Assembly (NCBI GenBank): GCA_003132145.1
Contig: PKWU01000013.1
Coordinates: forward strand, 6,768 to 70,767
DNA length: 64,000 nucleotides
Direction: 5' to 3'
Source of the DNA: Granulicella sp.
Lineage (GTDB): Bacteria; Acidobacteriota; Terriglobia; Terriglobales; Acidobacteriaceae
In this document: positions 1-9,600 of the stretch, one piece after another
Numbering within the stretch: the stretch's first letter is position 1
Layout: every line of letters begins with the position of its first letter
Position numbers and translations under genes: made by a program
Notes under the pieces: model-generated
The model's input: only the letters and a program-made list of their open reading frames with translations
What the model was told of the DNA's origin: nothing
The model's database searches: none

Positions 1-2793
1 CATCATGATCGCGTTCTTCTTCACAATCCCGATCAGCAATATGATGCCGATGATCGAGATCACATTCAGGTCCTGCTTGAAGATCATCAGCGCCAGCATC
101 GCGCCCGCGCTCGCCGACGGCAGCGTCGATATGATGGTCAGCGGATGCACCAGGCTCTCGTACAAAATTCCAAGCACAATGTAGACCGCGGCCAGCGCGG
201 TGAAGATCAGGATCAGCTCGCCGGACTGCGCCTGTTGGTACGCCTGCACCGTGCCCGCGAAGAAGCAGCGCACCGTCGAGGGAAGCCCCAGCCGCTGCTG
301 CATCTGGTCGATGGCCAGCGTCGCGTCGCTCAGCGATACATTCGGCGCCAGGTTGAACGATACCGTCACCGACGGGGACAGCCCCGTGTGGTTCAGCGAC
401 AGCGGGGTCGTATTGGCCTGCACCTTGGCCATGCTGAACAGCGGCGTGTTCCCGCTCACCGTCGAGTTCCCCGCCGAAGGATGCAGGTACACGCTCTTCA
501 GCCCATCCGGCGTCGCCCAGTACTGGGGCGCAACCTCCAGCACTACGTAGTACTGGTTCAGTTGCGTATAGATCAGCGACACCTCCGCCTGTCCGAACTC
601 CGAGTACAGCGCCGAGTCCAGCGAACTCGCCGTCTGCCCCAGCCGCGCCGCCGTCACGCGGTCGTATGTAATGCGCTGGTCGAGGCCCCCGTTCTGCTGG
701 TCGCTGCTCACGTCCTGGAATCCGGGCAAATGCGTGATCTCAGTCAGCAGCCGTGGCCCCCACACCTGCAAATCGTCTATGTTGTCCGCCTGGATGGTGT
801 ACTGGTACATCGCGTTCGAGCCGCGCCCGCCAATCCGGATGTCCTGCGACGCCTGCAGAAACGTCGATGCGCCCGTGATCTGGTTCAACGGTCGCCGCAG
901 CCGGTTGATCACGCCGGCCGCATCGGTATTCCGCTGCTCCACCGGCTTCAGGATCACAAAGATGCTGCCCGAGTTGGTCGCGCCGCCGCCGCCCGTGAAC
1001 CCGATCACGTTCTGCACCGCCGGATCTTTCTGGATCACGCTCTCCACCTGTTGCAGCGCCGCGTTCATCGCAGGGAACGAGGCGTCCTGAGGCCCACGCA
1101 TCGAGCCCTGAAGCGAGCCCGTGTCCTGCTGCGGGAAGAAACCTCTGGGTAATTTAAACCCAATCACCACGTTCAGCGCGATGATCAGCGCCAGCGTCGT
1201 CAGCACCAGCGCGGGGTTCTCCAGCGCCCAGCGCAGGCTCCTCCGGTAGAGGCCCAGCACCCACTGAAAGACGCTCTCCGACGCCTTGTACATGCGGCCG
1301 TGCTTCATCTCCTTCTCGCTCTTCAGCAGGTAGGCGCACATCATCGGCGTGGTCGTCAGGCTGATCGCCATCGACACCACAATCGCCGTCGACAGCGTCA
1401 CCGCGAACTCGCGGAACAGCCGCCCCACGATCCCGCCCATCAGCAGCAGCGGAATGAACACCGCGATCAGCGACATGCTGATCGTCATCACGGTGAACCC
1501 AATCTCGCGCGCCCCGCGCAGCGTCGCCGCGAACGGTTCCATCCCGTCCTCGATGTGGCGCGTGATGTTCTCCATCACCACAATCGCATCGTCCACCACA
1601 AACCCCGTCGAGATCGTCAGCGCCATCAACGACAGGTTGTCGATCGAATAGCCGAACAGGTACATCACCGCGAAGGTGCCGATCAGCGAGGTCGGCACCG
1701 CGACAGCCGGAATCAGCGTCGCCCGCGGGCTGCGCAAAAAGACGAACACAACAAGAATGACCAGCCCAATGGAGATCAGCAGCGTGCGTTCCACGTTGTT
1801 GACCGACGCGCGGATCGTCGTCGTCCGGTCCATCACCACCGTCGCCTTGATGCCCGACGGAATCGACGCCTCCAGCGATGGCAACTGCGCGTAGACGCGG
1901 TCCACCGTGTCGATGATGTTCGCGCCCGGCTGGCGGAAGACGATCAGCACCACGCTCCGTTTGCCGTTTAAATAGCCCGCCGCCCGCGTGTTCTGCACCG
2001 AGTCGATCACGTCGGCCACATCCGACAGCCGCACCGCCTGTCCGTTGTGATAGCCCACGATCAGCGGCTGGTAGTCCGCAGCGTGCGAGATCTGTCCGTT
2101 CACCACGATGTCCGCGCTCACGTCGCCATTCGTGATCTGGCCCCGCGCCAGGTTCGAGTTCTGCAATCGCAGCATCGACTGCAATGTCGCCATCGTCATG
2201 CCGTAGCTTGCCAGCTTGTTCGGGTCCACCTCCACCCGCACCGACGGCAGCGCCCCGCCCCCCGCGCTCACCTGCCCCACGCCCGAAATCTGCGACAGCT
2301 TCTGCTCCATCACCGTCGACGCTTCGTCGTACAGCTTGTCCGGCCCGTACACGTCGCTGGTCAGCCCGAGGATCATGATCGGCGAGTCCGCCGGGTTCAC
2401 CTTGCGATAGGTCGGGTTGCCCGGCAGGTTCGCCGGAAGATACGTCCGCGCCGCGTTGATCGCCGCCTGCACGTCGCGCGCCGCCCCGTCGATGTTGCGG
2501 CTCAGGTCGAATTGAATGGTGATGTTGGTCGAGCCCAGCCCGCTCGACGACGTCATCTCCGTCACCCCGGAGATGTGCCCGAACTGCCGCTCCAGAGGCG
2601 TCGCCACGCTCGACGCCATGATCTCCGCACTCGCTCCCGGCAGCCCCGCACCCACGTTGATGGTGGGAAAATCCACCTGCGGCAGCGGCGACACAGGAAG
2701 CACCTGGAACGCAATCGCGCCCGCAATCGCCACCGCCACCGTAAGCAGCGTCGTGGCTACCGGCCGATGGATGAACGGCGCGGAGATGTTCAC
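1..2793 (-). CDS. mdtC: RND multidrug efflux permease, MdtC-like (partial, C-terminus beyond left edge)
   Basis: Minus-strand translation from GTG at 2793: MNISAPFIHRPVATTLLTVAVAIAGAIAFQVLPVSPLPQVDFPTINV... continuing open to position 1 with RND motifs (GFVVDDAIVVMENITRHIE, GIVKKNAIM). Absent from the ORF track because it has no stop in the window. GTGA overlap with the upstream paralogue. Confidence 0.93.
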   Translation of the reverse strand, partial: MNISAPFIHRPVATTLLTVAVAIAGAIAFQVLPVSPLPQVDFPTINVGAGLPGASAEIMASSVATPLERQFGHISGVTEMTSSSGLGSTNITIQFDLSRNIDGAARDVQAAINAARTYLPANLPGNPTYRKVNPADSPIMILGLTSDVYGPDKLYDEASTVMEQKLSQISGVGQVSAGGGALPSVRVEVDPNKLASYGMTMATLQSMLRLQNSNLARGQITNGDVSADIVVNGQISHAADYQPLIVGYHNGQAVRLSDVADVIDSVQNTRAAGYLNGKRSVVLIVFRQPGANIIDTVDRVYAQLPSLEASIPSGIKATVVMDRTTTIRASVNNVERTLLISIGLVILVVFVFLRSPRATLIPAVAVPTSLIGTFAVMYLFGYSIDNLSLMALTISTGFVVDDAIVVMENITRHIEDGMEPFAATLRGAREIGFTVMTISMSLIAVFIPLLLMGGIVGRLFREFAVTLSTAIVVSMAISLTTTPMMCAYLLKSEKEMKHGRMYKASESVFQWVLGLYRRSLRWALENPALVLTTLALIIALNVVIGFKLPRGFFPQQDTGSLQGSMRGPQDASFPAMNAALQQVESVIQKDPAVQNVIGFTGGGGATNSGSIFVILKPVEQRNTDAAGVINRLRRPLNQITGASTFLQASQDIRIGGRGSNAMYQYTIQADNIDDLQVWGPRLLTEITHLPGFQDVSSDQQNGGLDQRITYDRVTAARLGQTASSLDSALYSEFGQAEVSLIYTQLNQYYVVLEVAPQYWATPDGLKSVYLHPSAGNSTVSGNTPLFSMAKVQANTTPLSLNHTGLSPSVTVSFNLAPNVSLSDATLAIDQMQQRLGLPSTVRCFFAGTVQAYQQAQSGELILIFTALAAVYIVLGILYESLVHPLTIISTLPSASAGAMLALMIFKQDLNVISIIGIILLIGIVKKNAIMM

Positions 2794-5700
2794 GGCTGCT
2801 CCGCCGGTTGCGCCCCATCGCCGCTCAGGGTTTGTCCGCTATTCCCTGTTCCCTGTCCGCTGTTACCTTTCTTGCGAGAGAAGCGCTGCCCCAAATTGTC
2901 GAAGAAGATATAGATCACCGGCGTGGTGTAGAGCGTCAGCACCTGGCTCACCAGCAGTCCGCCCACCATGGTGATGCCCAGCGGCCGCCGCAGCTCAGAT
3001 CCCATGCCGCTTCCGAAGGCCAGCGGGACCCCGGCCAGCAGCGCCGCCATTGTGGTCATCATGATCGGCCGGAAGCGGAGCTGGCACGCCTCATAGATCG
3101 CCTCCGTCGAATTTTTTCCGTGCTTCCGCTGCAACTCCAGCGCGAAGTCCACCATCATAATGCCGTTCTTCTCCACGATCCCGATCAGCAGCACCAATCC
3201 AATAATCGCCACCACGCTCAGGTCCTGGCGGAAGATGATCAGCGCCAGAAACGCGCCCACCCCCGCCGAGAACAGCGTCGACAGGATCGTGAGGGGATGG
3301 ATGAAGCTCTCGTACAGCACGCCCAGCACGATGTACACCGTCACCAGCGCGGCCAGGATCAGCAGCGGCTCATTCGACAGCGAATTGCGGAACGACGCCG
3401 CCGTTCCCTGAAAGTCCGCCTGCAGGCTGGCCGGCATATTCATCCCCGCCTGCAACTTGGTGATCTTCGTGATCGCGTCGCCCAGCGATGCGTTCGGGGC
3501 TAGGTTGAAGCTCACCGTAATCGACGGGAACTGTCCCTGGTGCGTAATCGACAGCGGCTCGGTCTCCGTCTCGAAGTGCGAGAACGCGCTCAGCGGGATC
3601 GCATTGCTCGGCACCGAGCTGGTACTCGACGAAGTCGTCGTCCCCGCCGTCAGCACCTGCGCGGGCGGCGTCAGCGTCCCCGCCGAGGGCGTATACTTCG
3701 TGGTCGCCGTCAGCGCATTCGACCCCGCCGACGTCGATCCATTCCCCGATGTGGTCGATGCTCCCGCACCGCTTGTACCCGACGCCGCGTTGGCCTGGAT
3801 ATACATGTGGTTCAGCTTGTCCGGGTCCAGTTGGAACTGCGGCTCCGCCTCCAGGATCACGTGGTACTGGTTCAACTGCGTGTACATGGTGTTGATCTGC
3901 CGCTGCCCAAACGCGTCGTACAGCATATTGTCGATCGTCGTCGGCGCAATCCCCAGCCGCGACGCCGTCACCCGGTCGATCTCCAGCGACACCGCAAGCC
4001 CGCCCATCTGCTGGTCGGTCGCCACGTCCTCCAGCTCCGGCAGGCCGTTCAGTTTCTTGACAAACCGGTTGGTCCAAAGGTTCAGCTCGTTCTGGTCCGG
4101 GTCCTCCAGCGTGTACTGGTACTGCGTCCGGCTCACGCGGTCGTCCACCGTGATGTTCTGCACCGGCTGCATGAACAGTTGGATCCCCTGCACCTTCTTG
4201 TCCAGCTCCGGCTCCAGCCTTCGGATCACATCCGCCGCGCTCAGGTCGCGCTGGTTCAGCGGCTTCAAATTAATAGACATTCGCCCGCTGTTGGTGGTTG
4301 TGTTCGTCCCGTCCGCGCCGATGAACGACGACAGGCTCTCCACCGCCGGGTCGGCCAGGATCACATTCGCCAGCTCCTGCTGCTTTGCCGCCATCGACTT
4401 TGACCCGATGGTCTGCGGCGCCTGCGAGATCCCCTGGATCACCCCCGTGTCCTGCACCGGGAAGAACCCCTTGGGAATGACCGTGTACAGCACCACCGTC
4501 AACAGAAGCGTGCCCAGCGCCACCAGCAGCGTCACCGTCTGGTAGCGCAGCACAAACTTCAGCGTCCTTGCGTAGAACCCGATCATCGCATTGAAGCCGC
4601 GCTCCGTAATCTGGTACACGCGCCCCTGCTGTTCGCCCCCATGGCGCTTCAGAATGCGCGCCGCCATCATCGGAGTCAGCGTCAAAGACACCACCGCCGA
4701 CAGGATGATCGTCACCGCCAGCGTCACCGCGAACTCGCGGAACAGCCGCCCCACCACGTCGCCCATGAACAGCAGAGGGATCAGCACCGCGATCAGCGAC
4801 ACGGTCAGCGACATAATCGTGAACCCAATCTGTTCCGCGCCCTTCAGCGCCGCCTCCATCGGCGGATCGCCCGCCTCGATGTAGCGCGAGATGTTCTCCA
4901 CCATCACGATGGCGTCGTCCACCACAAACCCCGTCGAAATCGTCAGCGCCATCAGCGACAGGTTGTCCAGGCTGTATCCCAGCATGTACATCACGCCGAA
5001 CGTCCCCACCAGAGACAGCGGCACCGCAACGCTGGGAATGATCGTCGCGTACAGGCTCCTCAGGAACAGGAAGATCACCATGACGACCAGGGCCACCGTC
5101 AGCAGCAGCTCGAACTCCACGTCCTCCACCGACGCCTGGATCGCCGTCGTCAGGTCGGTCAGCGGAGTCACCGTCACGCCCTGGGGAAGGTTCGCCTCCA
5201 GTTGCGGCAGCAGCCGCTTGATGCTTTTCACCACCGTGATGGTGTTGCCGCCCGGCTGCCGCTGCACATTCAAAATAATCGCCGGCTGCTTGTTCATCCA
5301 AGCCGCCTGCGTGGTGTTCTCCACTCCATCCACAATGTTGGCCACGTCGGTCAGCATCACCGGCGCGCCATCGCGGAACGCAACCACAACCTTCCGGTAG
5401 TCTTGGCTGGTCACCAACTGGTCGTTGGAGTCGATCTGATAGTCCTGGTGCGGCCCGTCGAAGTTCCCCTTGGCCGCATTCACGCTTGCATTGCTCACCG
5501 CAGTGCGCAGGTTCTCCAGGTCGATGCCGTAAGACGACAGCGCCGCCGGGTTGGCCTGGATCCTCACCGCCGGCTTCTGGCCGCCGCTGATGCTCACCAG
5601 TCCCACGCCGCTCAACTGCGAGATCTTCGGCGCCAGCCGCGTATCCACCAGATCTTCAACCTGCGACAGCGGGATCGAGTCCGAAGTGATCGCCAGCGTC

Positions 5701-6119
5701 AAGACCGGTGCGTCCGCCGGGTTGGTCTTGCTGTAGATCGGAGGCGACGGCAGGTTCGCCGGCAAGAAGCTCTGCGCCGCATTGATCGCCGACTGCACCT
5801 CTTCTTCCGCAATGTCGATGTTCAGGCTCAGGTTGAACTGCAGCACCAGCACCGAATTGCCCGCCGAGCTGGTCGACGTCATCTGGCTCAGCCCCTGCAA
5901 CTGGCCGCACTGCCGCTCCAGAGGCGCCGTCACCGTCGTCGCCATCACATCCGGGCTTGCTCCCGGATAGAACGTCAGGATCTGAATCGTCGGGTAGTCC
6001 ACCTCCGGCAGCGCGGAGACCGGCAGTTGCGTGTAAGCAACGATGCCCACCAGCATGATGGCCGCCATCAGCAGCGAAGTCGCCACCGGGCGAAGAATAA
6101 AGGGGCGTGAAGGACTCAA
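2790..6119 (-). CDS. mdtB: RND multidrug efflux permease, MdtB-like
   Basis: 1109 aa ORF, MSPSRPFILRPVATSLLMAAIMLVGIVAYTQLPVSALPEVDYPTIQ...; typical HAE1 RND motifs. Confidence 0.93.
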   Translation of the reverse strand: MSPSRPFILRPVATSLLMAAIMLVGIVAYTQLPVSALPEVDYPTIQILTFYPGASPDVMATTVTAPLERQCGQLQGLSQMTSTSSAGNSVLVLQFNLSLNIDIAEEEVQSAINAAQSFLPANLPSPPIYSKTNPADAPVLTLAITSDSIPLSQVEDLVDTRLAPKISQLSGVGLVSISGGQKPAVRIQANPAALSSYGIDLENLRTAVSNASVNAAKGNFDGPHQDYQIDSNDQLVTSQDYRKVVVAFRDGAPVMLTDVANIVDGVENTTQAAWMNKQPAIILNVQRQPGGNTITVVKSIKRLLPQLEANLPQGVTVTPLTDLTTAIQASVEDVEFELLLTVALVVMVIFLFLRSLYATIIPSVAVPLSLVGTFGVMYMLGYSLDNLSLMALTISTGFVVDDAIVMVENISRYIEAGDPPMEAALKGAEQIGFTIMSLTVSLIAVLIPLLFMGDVVGRLFREFAVTLAVTIILSAVVSLTLTPMMAARILKRHGGEQQGRVYQITERGFNAMIGFYARTLKFVLRYQTVTLLVALGTLLLTVVLYTVIPKGFFPVQDTGVIQGISQAPQTIGSKSMAAKQQELANVILADPAVESLSSFIGADGTNTTTNSGRMSINLKPLNQRDLSAADVIRRLEPELDKKVQGIQLFMQPVQNITVDDRVSRTQYQYTLEDPDQNELNLWTNRFVKKLNGLPELEDVATDQQMGGLAVSLEIDRVTASRLGIAPTTIDNMLYDAFGQRQINTMYTQLNQYHVILEAEPQFQLDPDKLNHMYIQANAASGTSGAGASTTSGNGSTSAGSNALTATTKYTPSAGTLTPPAQVLTAGTTTSSSTSSVPSNAIPLSAFSHFETETEPLSITHQGQFPSITVSFNLAPNASLGDAITKITKLQAGMNMPASLQADFQGTAASFRNSLSNEPLLILAALVTVYIVLGVLYESFIHPLTILSTLFSAGVGAFLALIIFRQDLSVVAIIGLVLLIGIVEKNGIMMVDFALELQRKHGKNSTEAIYEACQLRFRPIMMTTMAALLAGVPLAFGSGMGSELRRPLGITMVGGLLVSQVLTLYTTPVIYIFFDNLGQRFSRKKGNSGQGTGNSGQTLSGDGAQPAEQP

Positions 6120-7363
6120 GGGGCGCTACTCCCACTGGTGTTGGCCGCAATCGGCTTCGCGGAAATTGAGACCGCCGTGCCATCCTGCAACTTGTCGAAG
6201 CTGCTGGTCGCCAGAACGACCCCCGGCTGGATGCCCGTCACCTGCGCCGTGGTTGCATTGCTCACGCCCACCGTAATCGCCGTCAGGTGCGCCTTGTTCT
6301 GCGCGATCACATACACAAACGCAGCCTGCCCGTTGTGCTGCACCGCCGCCATCGGAATCAGGGTCGCGTTCTGCAACGTATTCACCAACAGCCGCGTGTT
6401 CACAAACTGGTTGGGGAACAGGGCCGAGTCCTTGTTGGCAAACTGCGCCCGCGCCTTCACCGTTCCCGTCGTGGTATCGATCTGGTTGTCCAGCGTCAAC
6501 AGCGAGCCGGTTGCGATCTGCTTCGTCCCGCCGCGGTCGTACGCATCTACCTCCAGCTTCGCCCGCTTGCGCAACTGCGGCACAATCTTCCCCAGATCGT
6601 CCTCCGCCACGCTGAACACCGCCGTGATCGGCTCAATCTGCATCACAACCGCCAGCACCGTGCCCGCGTTGGCCTGTACCACGTTGCCTGGATCCACCAG
6701 ACGCAGCCCCACGCGTCCCGCGATCGGCGACACGATGTGGCAGTACTGCACCTGGATCTGGTCGTACTGCACCGTGCCCTCGTCGTTATGCACCGTGCCC
6801 TGGTCCTGGGCCACCAGCTTCTCCTGGTCGTCCAGCGTCTGCTTGGGGATCGCGTTGCGCGCCCATGCCGCCTGGTAGCGTGCCAGGTCCATCTGCGCCT
6901 GCGCCAATATCCCCTTGTCGCGTTCCAGAATCCCCTGCGCCTGGGCCAGCGTCGCCGCGTACGGCCGCGCGTCGATCTCGATCAGCGGCGCGCCCTTCTG
7001 CACCATCTGTCCCTCGGTGTAGTGCACCGCCGTCACAATCCCGTCCACCTGGCTGCTGATCGACGAGGTATATACCGGCGTCACCGTCCCGATGGCGTCC
7101 ACATACACGCCGATGCTCCCCTTCTGCGCCGTCACCGTGGTGATCGCCACCGCGCCACCCGCCGCGCCCTTCCGCGCCGCCGTCGCCGTCGCGGCGTCCT
7201 CGTGATGGCGCAGCACCAGTAAGAACCCCGCCGCGAAGATCAGCAGCAGCAGGATCCACACCGCGGCGCGGATCTTCTTTTGCCGGGGAGTTCGCGTGGG
7301 CGTGCTTTCAGGCAGTTGGTGTTCGAGACCGATATGAGGCTGTTGATTTGGATCAGATTCCAA
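6116..7363 (-). CDS. mdtA: RND efflux periplasmic adaptor (membrane fusion protein), MdtA-like
   Basis: 415 aa ORF with one N-terminal TM and HlyD/biotinyl-lipoyl-like architecture; 4-bp overlap with the downstream permease. Confidence 0.9.
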   Translation of the reverse strand: MESDPNQQPHIGLEHQLPESTPTRTPRQKKIRAAVWILLLLIFAAGFLLVLRHHEDAATATAARKGAAGGAVAITTVTAQKGSIGVYVDAIGTVTPVYTSSISSQVDGIVTAVHYTEGQMVQKGAPLIEIDARPYAATLAQAQGILERDKGILAQAQMDLARYQAAWARNAIPKQTLDDQEKLVAQDQGTVHNDEGTVQYDQIQVQYCHIVSPIAGRVGLRLVDPGNVVQANAGTVLAVVMQIEPITAVFSVAEDDLGKIVPQLRKRAKLEVDAYDRGGTKQIATGSLLTLDNQIDTTTGTVKARAQFANKDSALFPNQFVNTRLLVNTLQNATLIPMAAVQHNGQAAFVYVIAQNKAHLTAITVGVSNATTAQVTGIQPGVVLATSSFDKLQDGTAVSISAKPIAANTSGSSAP

Positions 7364-7748
7364 TTGGTTCTCCAGACAAGGCGCGCAGGGCGCACTCCAC
7401 CTCTACGCAACTTTTGGCGCTCTCAAAGTTGACGCATGAGGCGCGCAAATGGTTGCAGCGTCTTCCGCCAACCCAAAACAGAAATTCCGCTTCTTGTCGA
7501 TTGTATCGCAGCGCGCAACGCGCGCGCGGCGCATCCGCGGCGCGGCATCCGCATGGCAGCACAGCGCATGGCAGCATAGCGCGTTCCATCGCAGTGCGCG
7601 GTGCGGCGCTCTCGATGCTTCCGCTTCGACACTCGCGCGCCAAGTCCACGTCCCGCAAGACTCACCGCCAAACCCGTACCTGCACGCCTGCGCTCGCTCC
7701 GCGCTTTGGCCGGCTACTCTCCAGTCGCGGCCAGTGACTGGGCCGGAA

Positions 7749-9266
7749 TCAGCGCCCAGTCAGGGTTGCTCCGTTGCGCAGATAGATCCGATAGGCGTGG
7801 TGTTGTTCCATCTCAAACTCGCGGGAGACGGCCATGGTGTAGTTCGCGTTCAGCCACGCGGCAAACTGCGGCCACTGCTTGATCTTGTCGAAGTTATTCG
7901 GCTCGTTGAACCACTCATTGCTCAGCACCACCACCGCCGGCGGGTTGCTGGAAAGCTGCTTCCATAACTGGGCGCGGGCGTCGTCCACAACCGGACTGGG
8001 AACCGGGGAGAAATAGAGCAGGTCGCCCATCGAAGTCGTGTTCTGGACCAGCTTCAGGTGGTAGAGAGCATTGAAGCATCCGTAGACCACGTCGAAGCAC
8101 TGCACCTGCCGCTGCATCCGCTCCCCGCCCAGCCGCGTCAGGTCGCCTTCCAGCGATTCCGTGTACTGGTTCACCGGATGGATCAGCAACACCCGGTGCG
8201 CGTAGGTCGGCGCCATCACCAGCGCTCCCAGCGCCATGCCCGCAATCCCCACGCCTTTCCTCCATCCTTCTCTGCGCATCGCAAGCGTCAGCTCCAGCGC
8301 CATCCACAGCAGTAGGAACGCCACCAGCGCATACCGGTGATAGGCGTATCCCTTGCCCTGTGCGAAGTACGAGATTGCGCCGAACACCACACCCAGCAGC
8401 AGCGCCCATCGCTCCCAATTCCTCCACTGCCGCTCCGCCAGCGCAACCGCCAGCGCGAAGGGCAGCATCAGCAGGGCCACTCGGGGCAAGCTCAGCCGCC
8501 ACATCTTCGCCAGGCTCAGTTGATGCAGGCTGGCATAATATGGCGTGATCGACCGGCTGATCGCGAAAAACGCTCCTGCCGCATGGTAGTGAAACAGAAA
8601 TCCGAAGACGATCGCCCCCGCGATTCCGGCCCCGGCCAACCCGCTCCACACCCAGCAAGCCGCTGCCTCGCCGCGCTTTCGCAGGGTCCACCACGCCATC
8701 AGCAGAAGTACAAATCCCATGGGCGCCACGGTCGGCTTAATCGAGCTGGCCATGCCCAGACACAGCCCGAACAAAACCATCATCCAGGGCTTTTTTCGCC
8801 GCACCGCCGCAAACAGAAATGCATACCCGATCAAAACCAGCATGGTCATCGCTTCGTCGCGCTGCGCGGAGGTGGTCGGACCCTCGGAGGTATGCACCAG
8901 GGCAAACATCACCCCCGCAAACAGCCCGGCCAGCCAGTCGTAGGGCAGCGCAACCGCAATCATCGCTACGCAGATCGCGCCCAGCAGGCTGAAGTCATAG
9001 ATGCGCCACGCAAGGTCGCCGCCGCCAAACAGGTGCATCGCCCCGCCTTCGATCAGGTAGACCCCAGGCATGTTCATGTCGCCGATCTGGCGGTAGGGTG
9101 CAAACCCCCTGCTCATCAGAAATTGAATGTAGTGCTGCACCTGCGCGTCCCACACCAGCGGCCAGCGGGTGGTGCTGGCAACCAGACACAGCGCCGCCGC
9201 TCCAAGCACGGCGGCCATCGTGTATCGCAGATAGTCCAGAGTAGACCGTGATCCAGCAATCGCCAT
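7749..9266 (-). CDS. Polytopic membrane protein, GT39/ArnT-like glycosyltransferase family
   Basis: 505 aa ORF, many TM helices, N-terminal loop pattern (GDMNMPGVYLIEGGAMHLFGGGDLAWRIYD) typical of GT-C transferases. Confidence 0.65.
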   Translation of the reverse strand: MAIAGSRSTLDYLRYTMAAVLGAAALCLVASTTRWPLVWDAQVQHYIQFLMSRGFAPYRQIGDMNMPGVYLIEGGAMHLFGGGDLAWRIYDFSLLGAICVAMIAVALPYDWLAGLFAGVMFALVHTSEGPTTSAQRDEAMTMLVLIGYAFLFAAVRRKKPWMMVLFGLCLGMASSIKPTVAPMGFVLLLMAWWTLRKRGEAAACWVWSGLAGAGIAGAIVFGFLFHYHAAGAFFAISRSITPYYASLHQLSLAKMWRLSLPRVALLMLPFALAVALAERQWRNWERWALLLGVVFGAISYFAQGKGYAYHRYALVAFLLLWMALELTLAMRREGWRKGVGIAGMALGALVMAPTYAHRVLLIHPVNQYTESLEGDLTRLGGERMQRQVQCFDVVYGCFNALYHLKLVQNTTSMGDLLYFSPVPSPVVDDARAQLWKQLSSNPPAVVVLSNEWFNEPNNFDKIKQWPQFAAWLNANYTMAVSREFEMEQHHAYRIYLRNGATLTGR

Positions 9267-9374
9267 TCCGTGCCTTCTCAGAGCTTCCGCCGCGCTTGCC
9301 AGAGCAGGAGGCGCTGCTCCCCAAAAATACTCGGCGAACTATAGACCGTTGCAGGAATCTCCCGAAGGTCGTTT

Positions 9375-9450
9375 TGGTGGAGCTGAGCGGGATCGAACCG
9401 CTGACCTCCTCGTTGCGAACGAGGCGCTCTCCCAGCTGAGCTACAGCCCC
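9375..9450 (-). tRNA. tRNA-Ala (anticodon CGC), 3' CCA encoded
   Basis: RC reads GGGGCTGTAGCTCAGCTGGGAGAGCGCCTCGTTCGCAACGAGGAGGTCAGCGGTTCGATCCCGCTCAGCTCCACCA; acceptor GGGGCTG/CAGCTCC, anticodon loop TTCGCAA, T-loop GTTCGATCC. Confidence 0.95.
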
Positions 9451-9600
9451 CACCCGGCGTGCGCAACGCCCGCCGCTCACGTCCCCCATCGGGACCCATG
9501 AGCCGCGCGCCGCGCCGTCGTTTCAACTCTACGAGTGTATCAGCCCTCGGCCCTCGCCACCAACCCACACCCCGCACAAAATCCGCGCCGTACAAGTTCC

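Noticed and set aside
1154-2818. 554 aa minus-strand ORF over the mdtC region
   Set aside because: Shadow frame of the real mdtC gene, which runs through to position 1 in another minus-strand frame and shows clear RND homology; low-complexity Gly/Arg/Asp composition.
7520-7590. GC-rich short direct repeats (gcatggcagcacagc gcatggcagcatagc)
   Set aside because: Only two short copies in a low-complexity GC-rich gap; insufficient to call a functional element.
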